From Sodalinema lacuna_A (GTDB taxonomy: Bacteria; Cyanobacteriota; Cyanobacteriia; Cyanobacteriales; Geitlerinemataceae): a DNA stretch of 64,000 nt. Positions within the stretch are counted from its first letter, which is position 1; every line of letters starts with the position of its first letter. This document shows, piece by piece, positions 17,638 through 26,450 of the stretch. A program made the position numbers and the translations under genes. The notes under the pieces are model-generated. The model did not search any database. It saw nothing but the letters and a program-made list of their open reading frames with translations, and was not told where the DNA came from. The stretch lies in NCBI GenBank assembly GCA_900149785.2, contig FSSI02000018.1, positions 1-64,000 on the forward strand, read 5' to 3'.

Positions 17638-18936
17638 ATGTCCTCATTGTCCCAGTCTGTCTCCCCCCAGTCTGTCTCTACTGATGCTCCTGTGACCCGC
17701 TCCCACTACGACGTTGCTATTGTCGGCGGCGGTGTGGTGGGGAGCGCCCTGGCCTGCGCCCTGCGGGATTCGGGGTTGCAGGTGATTCTCCTCGATGCCC
17801 AGTCCCGAGAGGCGGCGATCGCCCGGCAACAGGTCTATGCGGTGACGTTGCTCACGGGGCAGATTTTGCAGGGAATTGGCGTTTGGGAGGCGATTTTGCC
17901 CCAAATCAACACCTTTCGTCAGATTCGGCTGTCTGATGGCGATCGCCCCGGTGATGTGCGCTTCGTTCCCCAGGATTTAGACGGCGATCGCCTCGGCTAT
18001 GTGGCTGAACATACGCCACTGCTTAAAAGTTTGCGGGAATACCTTGACAAATCCGACGAAGTATGCACGGTTTGCTCAGCGTCAGTGCAGCAGATTGACT
18101 ATGGGGCTGAGGTGGCCACGGTGACTTATCAGCATCACGGCCAAGAGCAACAATTGACCGCTAACTTAGTGGTGGCCGCCGATGGGGGGCGATCGCCGCT
18201 GCGGGAGGCGGCGGGAATCTCCACCCGAGGCTGGAAATACTGGCAATCTTGCGTCACCTTCAAAGTGAAACCGGAAAAATCCCACGAGGACATCGCCTAC
18301 GAGAAATTTCAGGCCAGCGGTCCCTTTGCCATTTTGCCCCTACCGGGAAACCGCTGTAACGTGGTCTGGACCGCTCCCCATGCGGAAGCCAAAGCCCTAA
18401 TGGACCTCGATGAAGCGGCGTTTACAGAGCGTTTACAACAGCGGTTTGGCTCAGACATGGGACGAGTGGAATTGGCCAGTTCTCGCTATCTGTTCCCGGT
18501 GCAATTGATGCAAAGCGATCGCTATGTGAAACCGCGATTGGCTCTAGTTGGCGATGCGGCCCATCGTTGTCATCCGGTGGGGGGCCAGGGAATGAATTTG
18601 GGGATTCGTGATATCGCTGCGTTAGCCGAAGTTCTCCAGACGGCTCAGCAGCAGGGTCAGGATCTGGGTGATGTAACGGTCTTGCGGCGCTATGAACGCT
18701 GGCGTAAACTGGAAAATCTCACAATTTTGGGATTTACGGATCTCTTGGATCGCACCTTTTCAAATACCTGGTTCCCTCTGGTGCTGATGCGTCAACTGGG
18801 CCTGTGGGGTTTGCGTCATGTTCAGCCCCTAAAAGTGTTCGCGTTGCGACTGATGACGGGGTTGCTCGGTCGTCGCCCCCAGTTAGCTCAACAAGCGTCC
18901 ATCTTCGAGACTGACAATGCGATCGGCAACATCTAA
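17638..18936 (+). CDS. FAD-dependent hydroxylase, UbiH/Coq6 family
   Basis: 432 residues of the flavoprotein aromatic hydroxylase family. The Rossmann FAD loop is VAIVGGGVVGSALACALRDSG, the middle DG motif is AADGGRSPLR, and the second FAD contact is LVGDAAHRCHPVGGQGMNLGIRD. Cyanobacterial members of this group are usually called UbiH-type; they lack ubiquinone and make plastoquinone, so the quinone or other aromatic substrate here is unproven. The last 54 bp overlap the convergent devA gene. The gene starts with a Ser/Gln/Val-rich tail that looks disordered. Confidence 0.88.
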   Translation: MSSLSQSVSPQSVSTDAPVTRSHYDVAIVGGGVVGSALACALRDSGLQVILLDAQSREAAIARQQVYAVTLLTGQILQGIGVWEAILPQINTFRQIRLSDGDRPGDVRFVPQDLDGDRLGYVAEHTPLLKSLREYLDKSDEVCTVCSASVQQIDYGAEVATVTYQHHGQEQQLTANLVVAADGGRSPLREAAGISTRGWKYWQSCVTFKVKPEKSHEDIAYEKFQASGPFAILPLPGNRCNVVWTAPHAEAKALMDLDEAAFTERLQQRFGSDMGRVELASSRYLFPVQLMQSDRYVKPRLALVGDAAHRCHPVGGQGMNLGIRDIAALAEVLQTAQQQGQDLGDVTVLRRYERWRKLENLTILGFTDLLDRTFSNTWFPLVLMRQLGLWGLRHVQPLKVFALRLMTGLLGRRPQLAQQASIFETDNAIGNI

Positions 18937-19557
18937 AATGCGATTGTCATGGGTCACTAAAAGAATCGTACAATGCTCTTCTTGAGCTAATTCTTGTAGC
19001 AAGGTCACCACATCTCGCCCCGAATGACTATCGAGGGCGGCGGTGGGTTCGTCGGCGAGAATCATGGCGGGATGATTGACGATCGCCCGAGCGATCGCCA
19101 CCCGCTGTTTTTGTCCCCCGGATAAGCTGTCTGGATAGTAGTCGAGGCGATCGCCTAAACCCACTCGCTTCAGTATGGTACTCGCACGTTGCTTCATCTC
19201 CTCACGAGAGAGGTTTGAGTCTAACTCTAGGGCCATTTGCACGTTCTGTTTTGCGGTGAGGCTATGGTGCAGGTTATGGGCTTGGAAGATATAGCCATTA
19301 TGCCGACGGGCCAGGGTCAGTTGTTCCGAACTCGCTCCGCCGAGTTGTCGCCCCAAAACGGTTAAATCTCCCTCCTGAACGCTACGCAAGCCACCAATTA
19401 GGGTCAGTAAGGTAGTTTTTCCCGACCCCGAGGGACCCGTCATGATGATAATTTCCCCTGGATTGATATCGAGATTGATGTCAAAGAGGGTTTGTTTCCG
19501 TAACTCGCCCTGGCCAAAGTAGTGGTTGAGATGTTTGACAGAAATTGCAGGTTCCAT
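18883..19557 (-). CDS. devA: ABC exporter ATP-binding subunit DevA
   Basis: 224 residues from the ATG at 19557. Walker A is GPSGSGKTT, the signature is LSGGQKQRVAIARA, Walker B is MILADEPTAALD, and the H-loop is LLVTHD. The N-terminus ISVKHLNHYFGQGELRKQTLFDIN is characteristic of the DevA group, which drives the DevBCA exporter with TolC. In heterocyst formers it exports glycolipid; in non-heterocystous species it exports other compounds, often under TetR control. devC and devB follow upstream on the same strand and complete the set. Confidence 0.93.
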   Translation of the reverse strand: MEPAISVKHLNHYFGQGELRKQTLFDINLDINPGEIIIMTGPSGSGKTTLLTLIGGLRSVQEGDLTVLGRQLGGASSEQLTLARRHNGYIFQAHNLHHSLTAKQNVQMALELDSNLSREEMKQRASTILKRVGLGDRLDYYPDSLSGGQKQRVAIARAIVNHPAMILADEPTAALDSHSGRDVVTLLQELAQEEHCTILLVTHDNRILDVADRIVSLEDGRLLS

Positions 19558-19591
19558 GAGACTAATTAACGAGAACAATTAACGAGAGCAA

Positions 19592-19700
19592 TTAATACCA
19601 TTTTTCAAAAATTGTGCCATAGATGTCCGTAGGGGCGTACCCTTGTGGTCGCCCTCTCTTCGGTGTGTATGTCTGGCAAGGATTTCAAAAAATGGTATAA
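19592..19700. mobile_element. MITE-like element between devA and devC
   Basis: The 109-bp segment has imperfect inverted ends: it opens TTAATACCATTTTT and closes AAAAAATGGTATAA. Homology between the arms extends some 27 bp to a shared TGCCA. The centre holds a GTAGGGGCGTACC / GGTCGCCC block that recurs near 55275. No coding potential. It interrupts the otherwise compact devA-devC spacing, as a non-autonomous element would; mobility is inference. Confidence 0.5.
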
Positions 19701-19774
19701 CCGTAAAAAAAAGGGTGTTTTGGGGTTCAAGGTATAGAAAAAATGGGGCGAATTATATCCCTTGCTGTAGAGTC

Positions 19775-19819
19775 ATAACCCACCCTTACCCCTCCCAGGA
19801 GGGGATTTTTCGCCCCTAC
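19775..19819. repeat. palindromic module copy downstream of devC
   Basis: A CCCCTCC-CAGG-AGGGG hairpin flanked by ATAACCCACCC on the left and TTTTTCGCCCCTAC on the right. Nearly the same sequence occurs inside the MITE-like element at 35665 and, inverted, at 21155. Confidence 0.8.
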
Positions 19820-19821
19820 AA

Positions 19822-19845
19822 ATTTGATACAAATTTGTATCAAAT
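19822..19845. terminator. 24-bp perfect palindrome just past the devC stop
   Basis: Left half ATTTGATACAAA, right half its exact reverse complement, no spacer. It lies 2 bp beyond the devC stop codon on the minus strand. It could end the devC message or bind a dimeric regulator; A+T richness makes it a weak terminator, so the role is uncertain. Confidence 0.4.
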
Positions 19846-19847
19846 GC

Positions 19848-21026
19848 TTAGCCAAAAATTTCCGCTGGATCAGCTGCTTGTAGTTTTCGGGTGGCGATCG
19901 CCCCAGAGATGGCACACATGAGAATCGTAAAAATGAGAACTTGAATGGCTCGGATAGTCGTCATCATCAGGGGTAAATTCGTCGCCTCTCGGGTGAGTGC
20001 ATAGAGGCCCACCGAGACCGTCGCCCCCGGAATAAAGCCCATGACCGCCAAAATGAGGGCTTGTTCAAAGACAATAGCTAATAGATAACGGTTGCGGTAA
20101 CCCATCGCTTTAAAAGTGGCATATTCCGGGAGGCGATCGCGTACATCGGTCGCCAAGACTTGATAGACAATCACAGTTCCCACGATTAATCCCATCACGG
20201 TTCCTAAACTAAAAACAAAGCCAACGGGAGTATTCATGGCCCAGTATTGTCGCTCAAATTCCACAAATTCGGCTTTGGTTAAAACGGTTACATCTTCAGG
20301 GAGATGATGGGCTAAAGTTTCAGCAATTTCCTCAGGATCGCGACCGGGTTCGAGTTGAAGTAATCCTAAACTCATGGCTTCGGGGCGGCGACGGGAAAAT
20401 AACTGCATAAAGGTGCGATCGCTCATCATGACGGTTCCATCAGCGGCAAAAGATGCGCCAATTTGAAAGAGTCCGGCAATATCAATGTTACTATTTTCAA
20501 TTTCCGTCGGAACTCGTTGCCCAGCATCAATTTGAGCGATTGTTTCATCGTAGGTTCCTCTTGCGCCTCGGTCAAAAATCACGTGTCTAGGAAATTTGAG
20601 TAATGGAGCCTGTTCAATGACTTCTGGTAAGGTAAATGCGGGTTTGTCGGGATTAAAGCCAATGGCAAGAATCGTTGTTTGTTTGCGAGTTTGAGGGGTT
20701 TTCCATTCGGCAAATTGAACATAAACAGGTTCGGCGCTGATGACTCCGGGAATGTCTAAAGATTGATATAAGCGCCGTCGAGGAATCATGTCTAAGTTGA
20801 CAATATTGCGGGCTTTGGGACTCATGAGAACTATCTCGGCATCGAGATAGGTATGCAGGCGCGTGTTGCTGTGATAGAGGGCGGTCTGAAATCCGAGTTG
20901 CATGAAAATCAAGATATCAGAAAAGGCAATTCCCGCCAAAGCGACTAAGAGTCTTGGTCGGTCATGGGTTAGCTGCAACCAACCGAGAGGTGTGCGATTT
21001 TTGAGGGTTTTTAAGAGATTAAACAT
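19848..21026 (-). CDS. devC: ABC exporter permease DevC
   Basis: 392 residues with an N-terminal helix (LVALAGIAFSDILIFMQLGFQ), a large extracytoplasmic domain, and three C-terminal helices (GFVFSLGTVMGLIVGTVIVYQ, LAIVFEQALILAVMGFIPGATV, VLIFTILMCAISGAIATRKL). This is the FtsX/MacB-type permease fold of DevC. NRYLLAIVFEQA and RDRLPEYATFKAMGY are typical coupling-helix regions. It lies between devA and devB, all on the minus strand, but spaced by repeat-bearing intergenic DNA on both sides, which may separate expression of the three genes. Confidence 0.93.
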   Translation of the reverse strand: MFNLLKTLKNRTPLGWLQLTHDRPRLLVALAGIAFSDILIFMQLGFQTALYHSNTRLHTYLDAEIVLMSPKARNIVNLDMIPRRRLYQSLDIPGVISAEPVYVQFAEWKTPQTRKQTTILAIGFNPDKPAFTLPEVIEQAPLLKFPRHVIFDRGARGTYDETIAQIDAGQRVPTEIENSNIDIAGLFQIGASFAADGTVMMSDRTFMQLFSRRRPEAMSLGLLQLEPGRDPEEIAETLAHHLPEDVTVLTKAEFVEFERQYWAMNTPVGFVFSLGTVMGLIVGTVIVYQVLATDVRDRLPEYATFKAMGYRNRYLLAIVFEQALILAVMGFIPGATVSVGLYALTREATNLPLMMTTIRAIQVLIFTILMCAISGAIATRKLQAADPAEIFG

Positions 21027-21154
21027 GAGTAATAATTGTTGATTATTTTGATGATTTGGGTTTCGGAATTGAGGTGAATAATTCGGGTTAAATCTGGGTC
21101 TTTCGGGTTCAGGGTGATAAGAACAATTGATAACGGATTACATCCGTTGCTGTA

Positions 21155-21205
21155 GTAGGGGCGAAAAATCCCCTCCTGGGAGGGGCTAGGGGTGGGTTCC
21201 CCTAC
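21155..21205. repeat. palindromic module copy upstream of devC, inverted
   Basis: GTAGGGGCGAAAAATCCCC leads into CTCCTGGGAGGGG and a closing GGGTGGGTTCCCCTAC. It is the module at 19775 in opposite orientation, yet the outer flanks (TTGCTGTAG on the left and TACAA with TCAAATGC on the right) keep the same orientation in both copies. Apart from this, the 297-bp gap between devC and devB shows no gene. Confidence 0.75.
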
Positions 21206-21323
21206 AATTTTGTGTCAAATGCGATAAATCATACCGTGCATCTTAAAAATCCTTAAAACTTTTGCTTGTGAATTTATTTGTGAGGCTAGTTTCTGGCGAG
21301 TTCATACCTGAAAGATTCGCGGT

Positions 21324-22631
21324 TTAATTGGTGTTTGCGAGGTCAATTCTAACGGTGACATGGAGATTGGTAAAATCAGTGGCGATTTGACTCGATTCAT
21401 CGTCAAGATTGATGCGAACTTCTACAATTCGAGCATCGACATTGGCGGCGGGGTCGAGATCCAGTTCACTTTGGCGCAAGACTTGTAGGCCAACCTGTTG
21501 TACCGTTCCCTGAAGATCTTGGGGAAGAGCGTTGCTGCTAATGCGGGCGGGTAAACCGACCTCGATTTGGCCAACATCGCTTTCGTAAACTTCCGCGAGA
21601 ACCGTCATGCTGTTAGTTTGTCCGAGGGAAACAATCCCATCCGGGGCCACCACTTCACCCGGATGAGTGTGAATATCCAGGATGCGTCCGGCTTGAGGCG
21701 CTTTGATGACAGCTAGGGCTAAGTCGGCTTCGGCTTGATTGAGTTTGGCGATCGCGGCTTGGAGTTGGCTTTGTGCTAGACGGATATCGGTGGGCCGGAT
21801 TTGGGCGATCGCCTCTAAACTAGCTTCGGCTTCTCGAATTTGGCTATCTAGGGTGGACTGGGTGCGGGCTAGGTTGGCTTCGGCTTCTTGAATTTGGGCC
21901 TGGCCGGTGCTGATGATGCGCTGATACTGGGCCTGGGCTTCTTCAACCTCTCGGACGGCGCGAGTCGCGTCGAGACAACGGAAGTCTCGTTGCTGTTCTG
22001 AAACGGCTCCCTGCTGATAGAGATCTTGGTATCGCTGACAGTCTTTTTCGGCGGTGCTGACTTCGGCTTCGAGGCGACGGAGTTGGGCCTCTTGGGCGCG
22101 ACGATCGCCATTGAGTTGGGCGTCGAGGTTGGCGATGGCGGCTCTCTGGCTGGCGAGTTGTCCGTTGAGTTCGGCTTGGTTGCGGTTGAAGCGAGCTCGT
22201 TGGGCTTCGATGTCTCCGGGTTTGGCTCCAGCTTCGATTTGAGCCAGTTGAGCCATGGCGATGTCAATGTCTCGTTGGGCTAGGTCGACCGCCGCTTGAC
22301 GCAGATCGTAGCGATCGAGGATGGCGATGGTTTCTCCGGCTTCTACGGAGTCCCCCACGTTCACCAGGAGACGCTCGACGCGATCGCCTTCGCGAGATGG
22401 TGGGGCGGCTACATGGATGATTTCTCCTTCGGGTTCTAGCCAGCCGAGAGCGGTGACGCTTTGCGGTTCGCTACGACGGACTGGGAGGATCTCCTCGGAG
22501 GGTGATTGTTGTGACTTCGCGATCTGATAGCCTCCAACTCCAATCAGCAGCAACAGCCCCAATAGGGTGAGGACTGTTCTCTTACTCCCGCTGTGAGTGG
22601 GTTTGTCGCCCATGGCCCAACTGCTGTTCAT
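21324..22631 (-). CDS. devB: membrane fusion protein DevB (HlyD family)
   Basis: 435 residues. After a short cytoplasmic tail comes one membrane helix (VLTLLGLLLLIGVGGYQIA), then the lipoyl half-motif LVNVGDSVEAGETIAILD, a long alpha-helical hairpin rich in Gln/Ala/Glu (about residues 125-300), and the second lipoyl half IKAPQAGRILDIHTHPGEVV. The C-terminal beta domain ends with a VRIDL strand. DevB links the DevC permease to TolC across the periplasm. The start at 22631 is upstream of an ATG at 22613 that would also do. The tetR gene is divergent and two operators lie between. Confidence 0.92.
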   Translation of the reverse strand: MNSSWAMGDKPTHSGSKRTVLTLLGLLLLIGVGGYQIAKSQQSPSEEILPVRRSEPQSVTALGWLEPEGEIIHVAAPPSREGDRVERLLVNVGDSVEAGETIAILDRYDLRQAAVDLAQRDIDIAMAQLAQIEAGAKPGDIEAQRARFNRNQAELNGQLASQRAAIANLDAQLNGDRRAQEAQLRRLEAEVSTAEKDCQRYQDLYQQGAVSEQQRDFRCLDATRAVREVEEAQAQYQRIISTGQAQIQEAEANLARTQSTLDSQIREAEASLEAIAQIRPTDIRLAQSQLQAAIAKLNQAEADLALAVIKAPQAGRILDIHTHPGEVVAPDGIVSLGQTNSMTVLAEVYESDVGQIEVGLPARISSNALPQDLQGTVQQVGLQVLRQSELDLDPAANVDARIVEVRINLDDESSQIATDFTNLHVTVRIDLANTN

Positions 22632-22647
22632 CTCAACTTTGCTCCTG

Positions 22648-22709
22648 ACTAAACCGTTTAGTTTAGTATAACGGATCGAACGCCAAATTCAAACTAAACC
22701 GTTTAGTTT
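22648..22709. promoter_or_regulatory. two palindromic operators in the devB-tetR divergent promoter
   Basis: ACTAAAC-C-GTTTAGT occurs at 22648-22662 and again, extended to AAACTAAACCGTTTAGTTT, at 22691-22709. Arms of 7 and 9 bp around one C are perfect. Centres are 45 bp apart, about four helical turns. Placement between the exporter and a TetR gene makes these the likely TetR-binding sites controlling both directions; binding is inferred. Confidence 0.8.
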
Positions 22710-22768
22710 ATGCGCTAGACTAGACGGACACGAACTAGACGAAAAAGACATTCAGGGATTTCAGTCCC

Positions 22769-22820
22769 GAGTTGTGTTGTCAGAGTTGTGTTGTCAGAGT
22801 TGTGTTGTCAGAGTTGCGTG
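22769..22820. repeat. 14-bp tandem repeat upstream of tetR
   Basis: GAGTTGTGTTGTCA is repeated three times without gaps from 22769 to 22810 and followed by a partial GAGTTGCGTG. It lies in the tetR leader, 36 bp before the preferred start codon. Confidence 0.9.
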
Positions 22821-22855
22821 ATCACCGTACCGTCATCAGAGCAGGAAGGAGAACC

Positions 22856-23443
22856 ATGACCAGCGAGAGAGAGGCTTCAGGGAAACATGACAGAATCCTC
22901 GAAGGAGCGATGCAAGAATTTTTGCAGCGGGGATATGCGGGGACGAGCATGGATCGAGTGGCCAGCACCGCCGGAGTCTCCAAAGCGACGATTTATAGTC
23001 ACTTTGGCGATAAAGAGGGATTATTCAAAGCCTTAGTGCAACAATCCGCCCAGAGCAAACTGGGGCCAATCCAACGTCAACAGCCCTTAACGGGGGAGCC
23101 AGAGCAAGTATTACGGGAGTTCGCCCAGACGCTGATCGACGAAACCGGGTCAGATCCCGATCATCTGGCTTTGGTGCGGTTGATGATTGGTGAATCATCG
23201 CGATTCCCCCAGCTTGCTCAAACCTTTTTGCGTCATTTCCTGAAGCCAGGACTGGAGGTGATCAGCGAGTATCTTAAAGAACAGCCTCAGTTGCAGATCG
23301 ACGATCCAGAGGCCACGGCTCGGGTTTTTGTGGGGGGGCTGATCCATTATGTGATGGTGGACAAGATCATTGAGGGGGGCGAGGTGGTTCCCCTGAGGCG
23401 CGATCGCATCATCGAAGCGGCGATCGCGTTACTGTTGTCTTAA
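22856..23443 (+). CDS. TetR/AcrR-family repressor, divergent from devBCA
   Basis: 195 residues from the ATG at 22856, chosen because AGGAAGGAG stands about 5 bp upstream; an in-frame start at 22772 would translate the 14-bp tandem repeats. The N-terminal HTH is classical: RILEGAMQEFLQRGYAGTSMDRVASTAGVSKATIYSHFGDKEGLFKALV. The rest is the helical ligand-binding and dimerisation domain. Its position opposite devB, with two symmetric operators between, makes it the probable repressor of the exporter and of itself. The inducing ligand is unknown. Confidence 0.93.
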   Translation: MTSEREASGKHDRILEGAMQEFLQRGYAGTSMDRVASTAGVSKATIYSHFGDKEGLFKALVQQSAQSKLGPIQRQQPLTGEPEQVLREFAQTLIDETGSDPDHLALVRLMIGESSRFPQLAQTFLRHFLKPGLEVISEYLKEQPQLQIDDPEATARVFVGGLIHYVMVDKIIEGGEVVPLRRDRIIEAAIALLLS

Positions 23444-23828
23444 ACAGCCGTGGCGAGTCCTAACCCTGAACCGGCTTAAGCCAATTATGGTCAGGGTTAG
23501 TTGGGGGATGGTCTCAGCAAGGCTTAAAATAAGGCGGAGCAGACAAACCACTCGACCTGACACTTGAGCAACGTTTGCGAAGCCACCCCCGTTGTGTTCG
23601 ACCCTTGCTGTCGAATCGCGCGGCCACTTCGGACGATCAACGTCGGCGATTGCACAAAGTTCGTCTCCCTTGCGAGTCTGGCTTAGGCGTTTTCTAGCCG
23701 AGAATCTGATGATTCTGTTGATTCTGTTCATTGCGAACAGTTTTGAGGCGATCGCCAGATCGAAACTAAACTATAGTGTTCACGTACTGTTCCATCTGCT
23801 CCGGCTAGATTCTCTGGTACTTACTCCT
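23444..23828. other. 385-bp gap between tetR and cphA
   Basis: No gene seen. It contains a stem-loop with 10-bp perfect arms CTAACCCTGA (23460-23469) and TCAGGGTTAG (23491-23500) enclosing a smaller GGCTTAAGCC palindrome. No T-run follows, so it is not a standard terminator. The cphA reading frame stays open upstream to 23592, but the N-terminal family sequence begins at 23829. Confidence 0.6.
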
Positions 23829-26450
23829 ATGAAAATTCTCAAGATCCTCACGTTACGCGGACCCAACTACTGGAGTATTCGCCGCCAAAAGTTAATTGTC
23901 ATGCGCCTAGACCTCGAGGATCTGGCCGAGCGAACGACGGACACGATTTCTGGATTTTACGAAGCCCTCAGCGAGCTGTTGCCGAGTATTGAGGAGCATT
24001 TCTGTTCCCCAGGTCATCGGGGTGGCTTCCTGAAACGGGTCAAAGAGGGAACCCTCCTCGGTCATGTGATTGAACATGTGGCCCTAGAAATGCAAACTCT
24101 GGCCGGGATGGAAGTGGGCTTTGGTCGCGCTCGCTCGACGGCGACTCCTGGGGTCTATAACGTGGTCTTTGAGTACAAAGATGAGCGGGCGGGTCGTTAT
24201 GCGGCGCGGGCGGCGGTACGGCTGTGTAGCAGTATTGTGGATACGGGCCGCTATCCCCTCGCGGAGTTGGAACAGGATTTAACGGATTTACGAGATCTGC
24301 GGGATGAGGCGGCTTTGGGACCGAGTACGGAAGCGCTGATTAAGGAAGCCGATTATCGCTATATTCCCTGGACACAACTGAGTGCGAGGGCGATGATTCG
24401 CTTCGGGACTGGGGTCCATCAGAAACGAGTTCAGGCGACGCTGACGGATAACAGTGGCATCCTGGGGGTGGAACTGGCCTGTGATAAGGAAGGAACGAAA
24501 ACCATTTTGGCCGATGCGGGGATTCCGGTTCCTCGGGGAACGGTGATTCATTATCTCGATGAACTCGAAGATGCGATCGCCGATGTGGGAGGCTATCCCG
24601 TGGTTATCAAACCCCTCGATGGTAACCATGGCCGGGGCATTGCTATCAATATCCGCAGTTGGCAAGAGGCCGAGGCCTCCTATGATGCGGCGAGTGAAGA
24701 GTCGAAGACGCGATCGGTGATTGTGGAGCGCTATTACGAAGGCCAAGACCACCGAGTGCTGGTGATTGACGGTAAGTTGGTGGCCGTGGCTGAACGCATC
24801 CCGGCCCATGTGGTGGGAGATGGTAAGTCGACTATTGCGGAGTTAGTTGATGACGTGAACCGAGATCCCCGCCGGGGCGATGGTCATGACAACATCTTGA
24901 CGCGGCTGAAGTTGGACAATACCAGTTTGCAATGGTTGGACCGCCAAGGTCTCGATGCCCATAGTATCCCCGATCCCGGAGAGGTGTGTTATCTGCGAGC
25001 GACAGCAAACCTCAGTACGGGGGGAATTGCCATCGATCGCACGGATGAGATTCACCCAGAAAACCGCTGGATTGCCGAACGGGTGGCCAAGATTATTGGT
25101 TTAGATATTATCGGCATGGATGTGGTTACCTCGGATATTTCCCGGCCGCTACGGGAGACGGATGGGGTGATTGTGGAAGTCAACGCGGCGCCGGGGTTCC
25201 GGATGCACGTCAGTCCAAGTGAGGGCAAACCTCGCAATGTGGCGAAACCGGTGTTGGATATGCTGTTTCCGCCGGGAACCCCCCACAGTGTGCCGATTAT
25301 CTCGATTACGGGAACCAATGGCAAGACCACGACGACGCGCTTGATTGCTCATATTTGTAAGCAAACGGGCCAGGTGGTGGGGTATACCACCACCGATGGG
25401 ACTTATATTGGTGACTTTTTAGCTGAGGCTGGCGATAATACGGGTCCCCAAAGTGCGGGCCTGATTTTGGGAGACCCCACTGTGGAGATGGCCGTGCTGG
25501 AAACGGCTCGCGGCGGGNTTTTGCGCTCAGGCTTGGCCTTTGAGGAAGCCAATGTGGGGGTGGTGTTGAATGTGGCCGCCGACCATTTGGGCATTGGTGA
25601 TATTGATACGATTGAGCAGATGGCCAGTGTGAAAGCGGTGGTGGCTGAGGCGGTTCACCCCGATGGCTATGCGGTTCTCAATGCTGATGATGAGTTGGTG
25701 TCGGGGATGGCCAAGAAGCTGCGATCGCATATCGCCTATTTCTCGATGAACCCGGATAATGAGATTGTGCGGGAGCATGTGGAGAATGGCGGTAAGGCGG
25801 CGGTGTATCAGGATGGCTATCTGGTGGTTCTCGATGGCGGTTCTATGGTGCGCATTGCTAAGGCTGATGAGGTGCCGCTGACGCTGAAGGGAATGGCCCC
25901 GTTTATGATTGCTAATGCGTTGGCCGCTTGTATTGCGACCTATGTGCAAGGGGTTGAGTTGGAGGCGATTCGCGCTGGGTTGGCCACCTTTAAGGCGTCG
26001 GTGGATCAAACGCCGGGACGGATGAATCTCTTTGATTTGGGTGAGTTTCACGCTTTGGTGGATTATGCTCACAATGCGGCCAGTTATGAGGCCTTGGGCG
26101 GGTTTGTCCGCAATTGGCCGGGGTCCTGTATTGGCGTGATTGGGGGACCCGGCGATCGCCGCGATGAGGATTTCCTGGAGTTGGGCCGTCTCTCGGCGGA
26201 GATTTTCGACCAAATCATTGTCAAGGAGGATGATGATACTCGGGGACGACCTCGGGGAGATGCGGCGGATTGGATTTGTAAGGGGATTGAGGAGGTTAAC
26301 CCCGATGCTCGGTATGAGTCGATTCTCAGTGAGGAGAAGGCGATTAACATTGCTCTGGATGAGGCGCCTAAGGATAGTTTGGTGGTGATTCTCCCCGAGA
26401 GTGTCAGTCGCGCGATTGGCTTGATTAAAGACCGCAATCCTGTTGAGTAG
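23829..26450 (+). CDS. cphA: cyanophycin synthetase
   Basis: 873 residues from the ATG at 23829 (MKILKILTLRGPNYWS, the normal N-terminus). The enzyme makes the Asp-Arg storage polymer from aspartate and arginine with ATP. It has an N-terminal domain, a central ATP-grasp domain (including VVIKPLDGNHGRGIAINI and VIVEVNAAPGFRMH) that adds Asp, and a Mur-ligase-like C-terminal domain with the P-loop ITGTNGKTTTTRL (about 492-504) and a VVLNVAADHLGIGDI segment that adds Arg. Base 25518 is an unresolved N in the first position of a codon expected to be ATT (Ile in TARGGILRSG). No cyanophycinase gene is adjacent. Confidence 0.97.
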   Translation: MKILKILTLRGPNYWSIRRQKLIVMRLDLEDLAERTTDTISGFYEALSELLPSIEEHFCSPGHRGGFLKRVKEGTLLGHVIEHVALEMQTLAGMEVGFGRARSTATPGVYNVVFEYKDERAGRYAARAAVRLCSSIVDTGRYPLAELEQDLTDLRDLRDEAALGPSTEALIKEADYRYIPWTQLSARAMIRFGTGVHQKRVQATLTDNSGILGVELACDKEGTKTILADAGIPVPRGTVIHYLDELEDAIADVGGYPVVIKPLDGNHGRGIAINIRSWQEAEASYDAASEESKTRSVIVERYYEGQDHRVLVIDGKLVAVAERIPAHVVGDGKSTIAELVDDVNRDPRRGDGHDNILTRLKLDNTSLQWLDRQGLDAHSIPDPGEVCYLRATANLSTGGIAIDRTDEIHPENRWIAERVAKIIGLDIIGMDVVTSDISRPLRETDGVIVEVNAAPGFRMHVSPSEGKPRNVAKPVLDMLFPPGTPHSVPIISITGTNGKTTTTRLIAHICKQTGQVVGYTTTDGTYIGDFLAEAGDNTGPQSAGLILGDPTVEMAVLETARGGXLRSGLAFEEANVGVVLNVAADHLGIGDIDTIEQMASVKAVVAEAVHPDGYAVLNADDELVSGMAKKLRSHIAYFSMNPDNEIVREHVENGGKAAVYQDGYLVVLDGGSMVRIAKADEVPLTLKGMAPFMIANALAACIATYVQGVELEAIRAGLATFKASVDQTPGRMNLFDLGEFHALVDYAHNAASYEALGGFVRNWPGSCIGVIGGPGDRRDEDFLELGRLSAEIFDQIIVKEDDDTRGRPRGDAADWICKGIEEVNPDARYESILSEEKAINIALDEAPKDSLVVILPESVSRAIGLIKDRNPVE

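Noticed and set aside
23592..23828. N-terminal extension of cphA
   Set aside because: The 79 extra codons are unlike cyanophycin synthetases; the family N-terminus begins at 23829.
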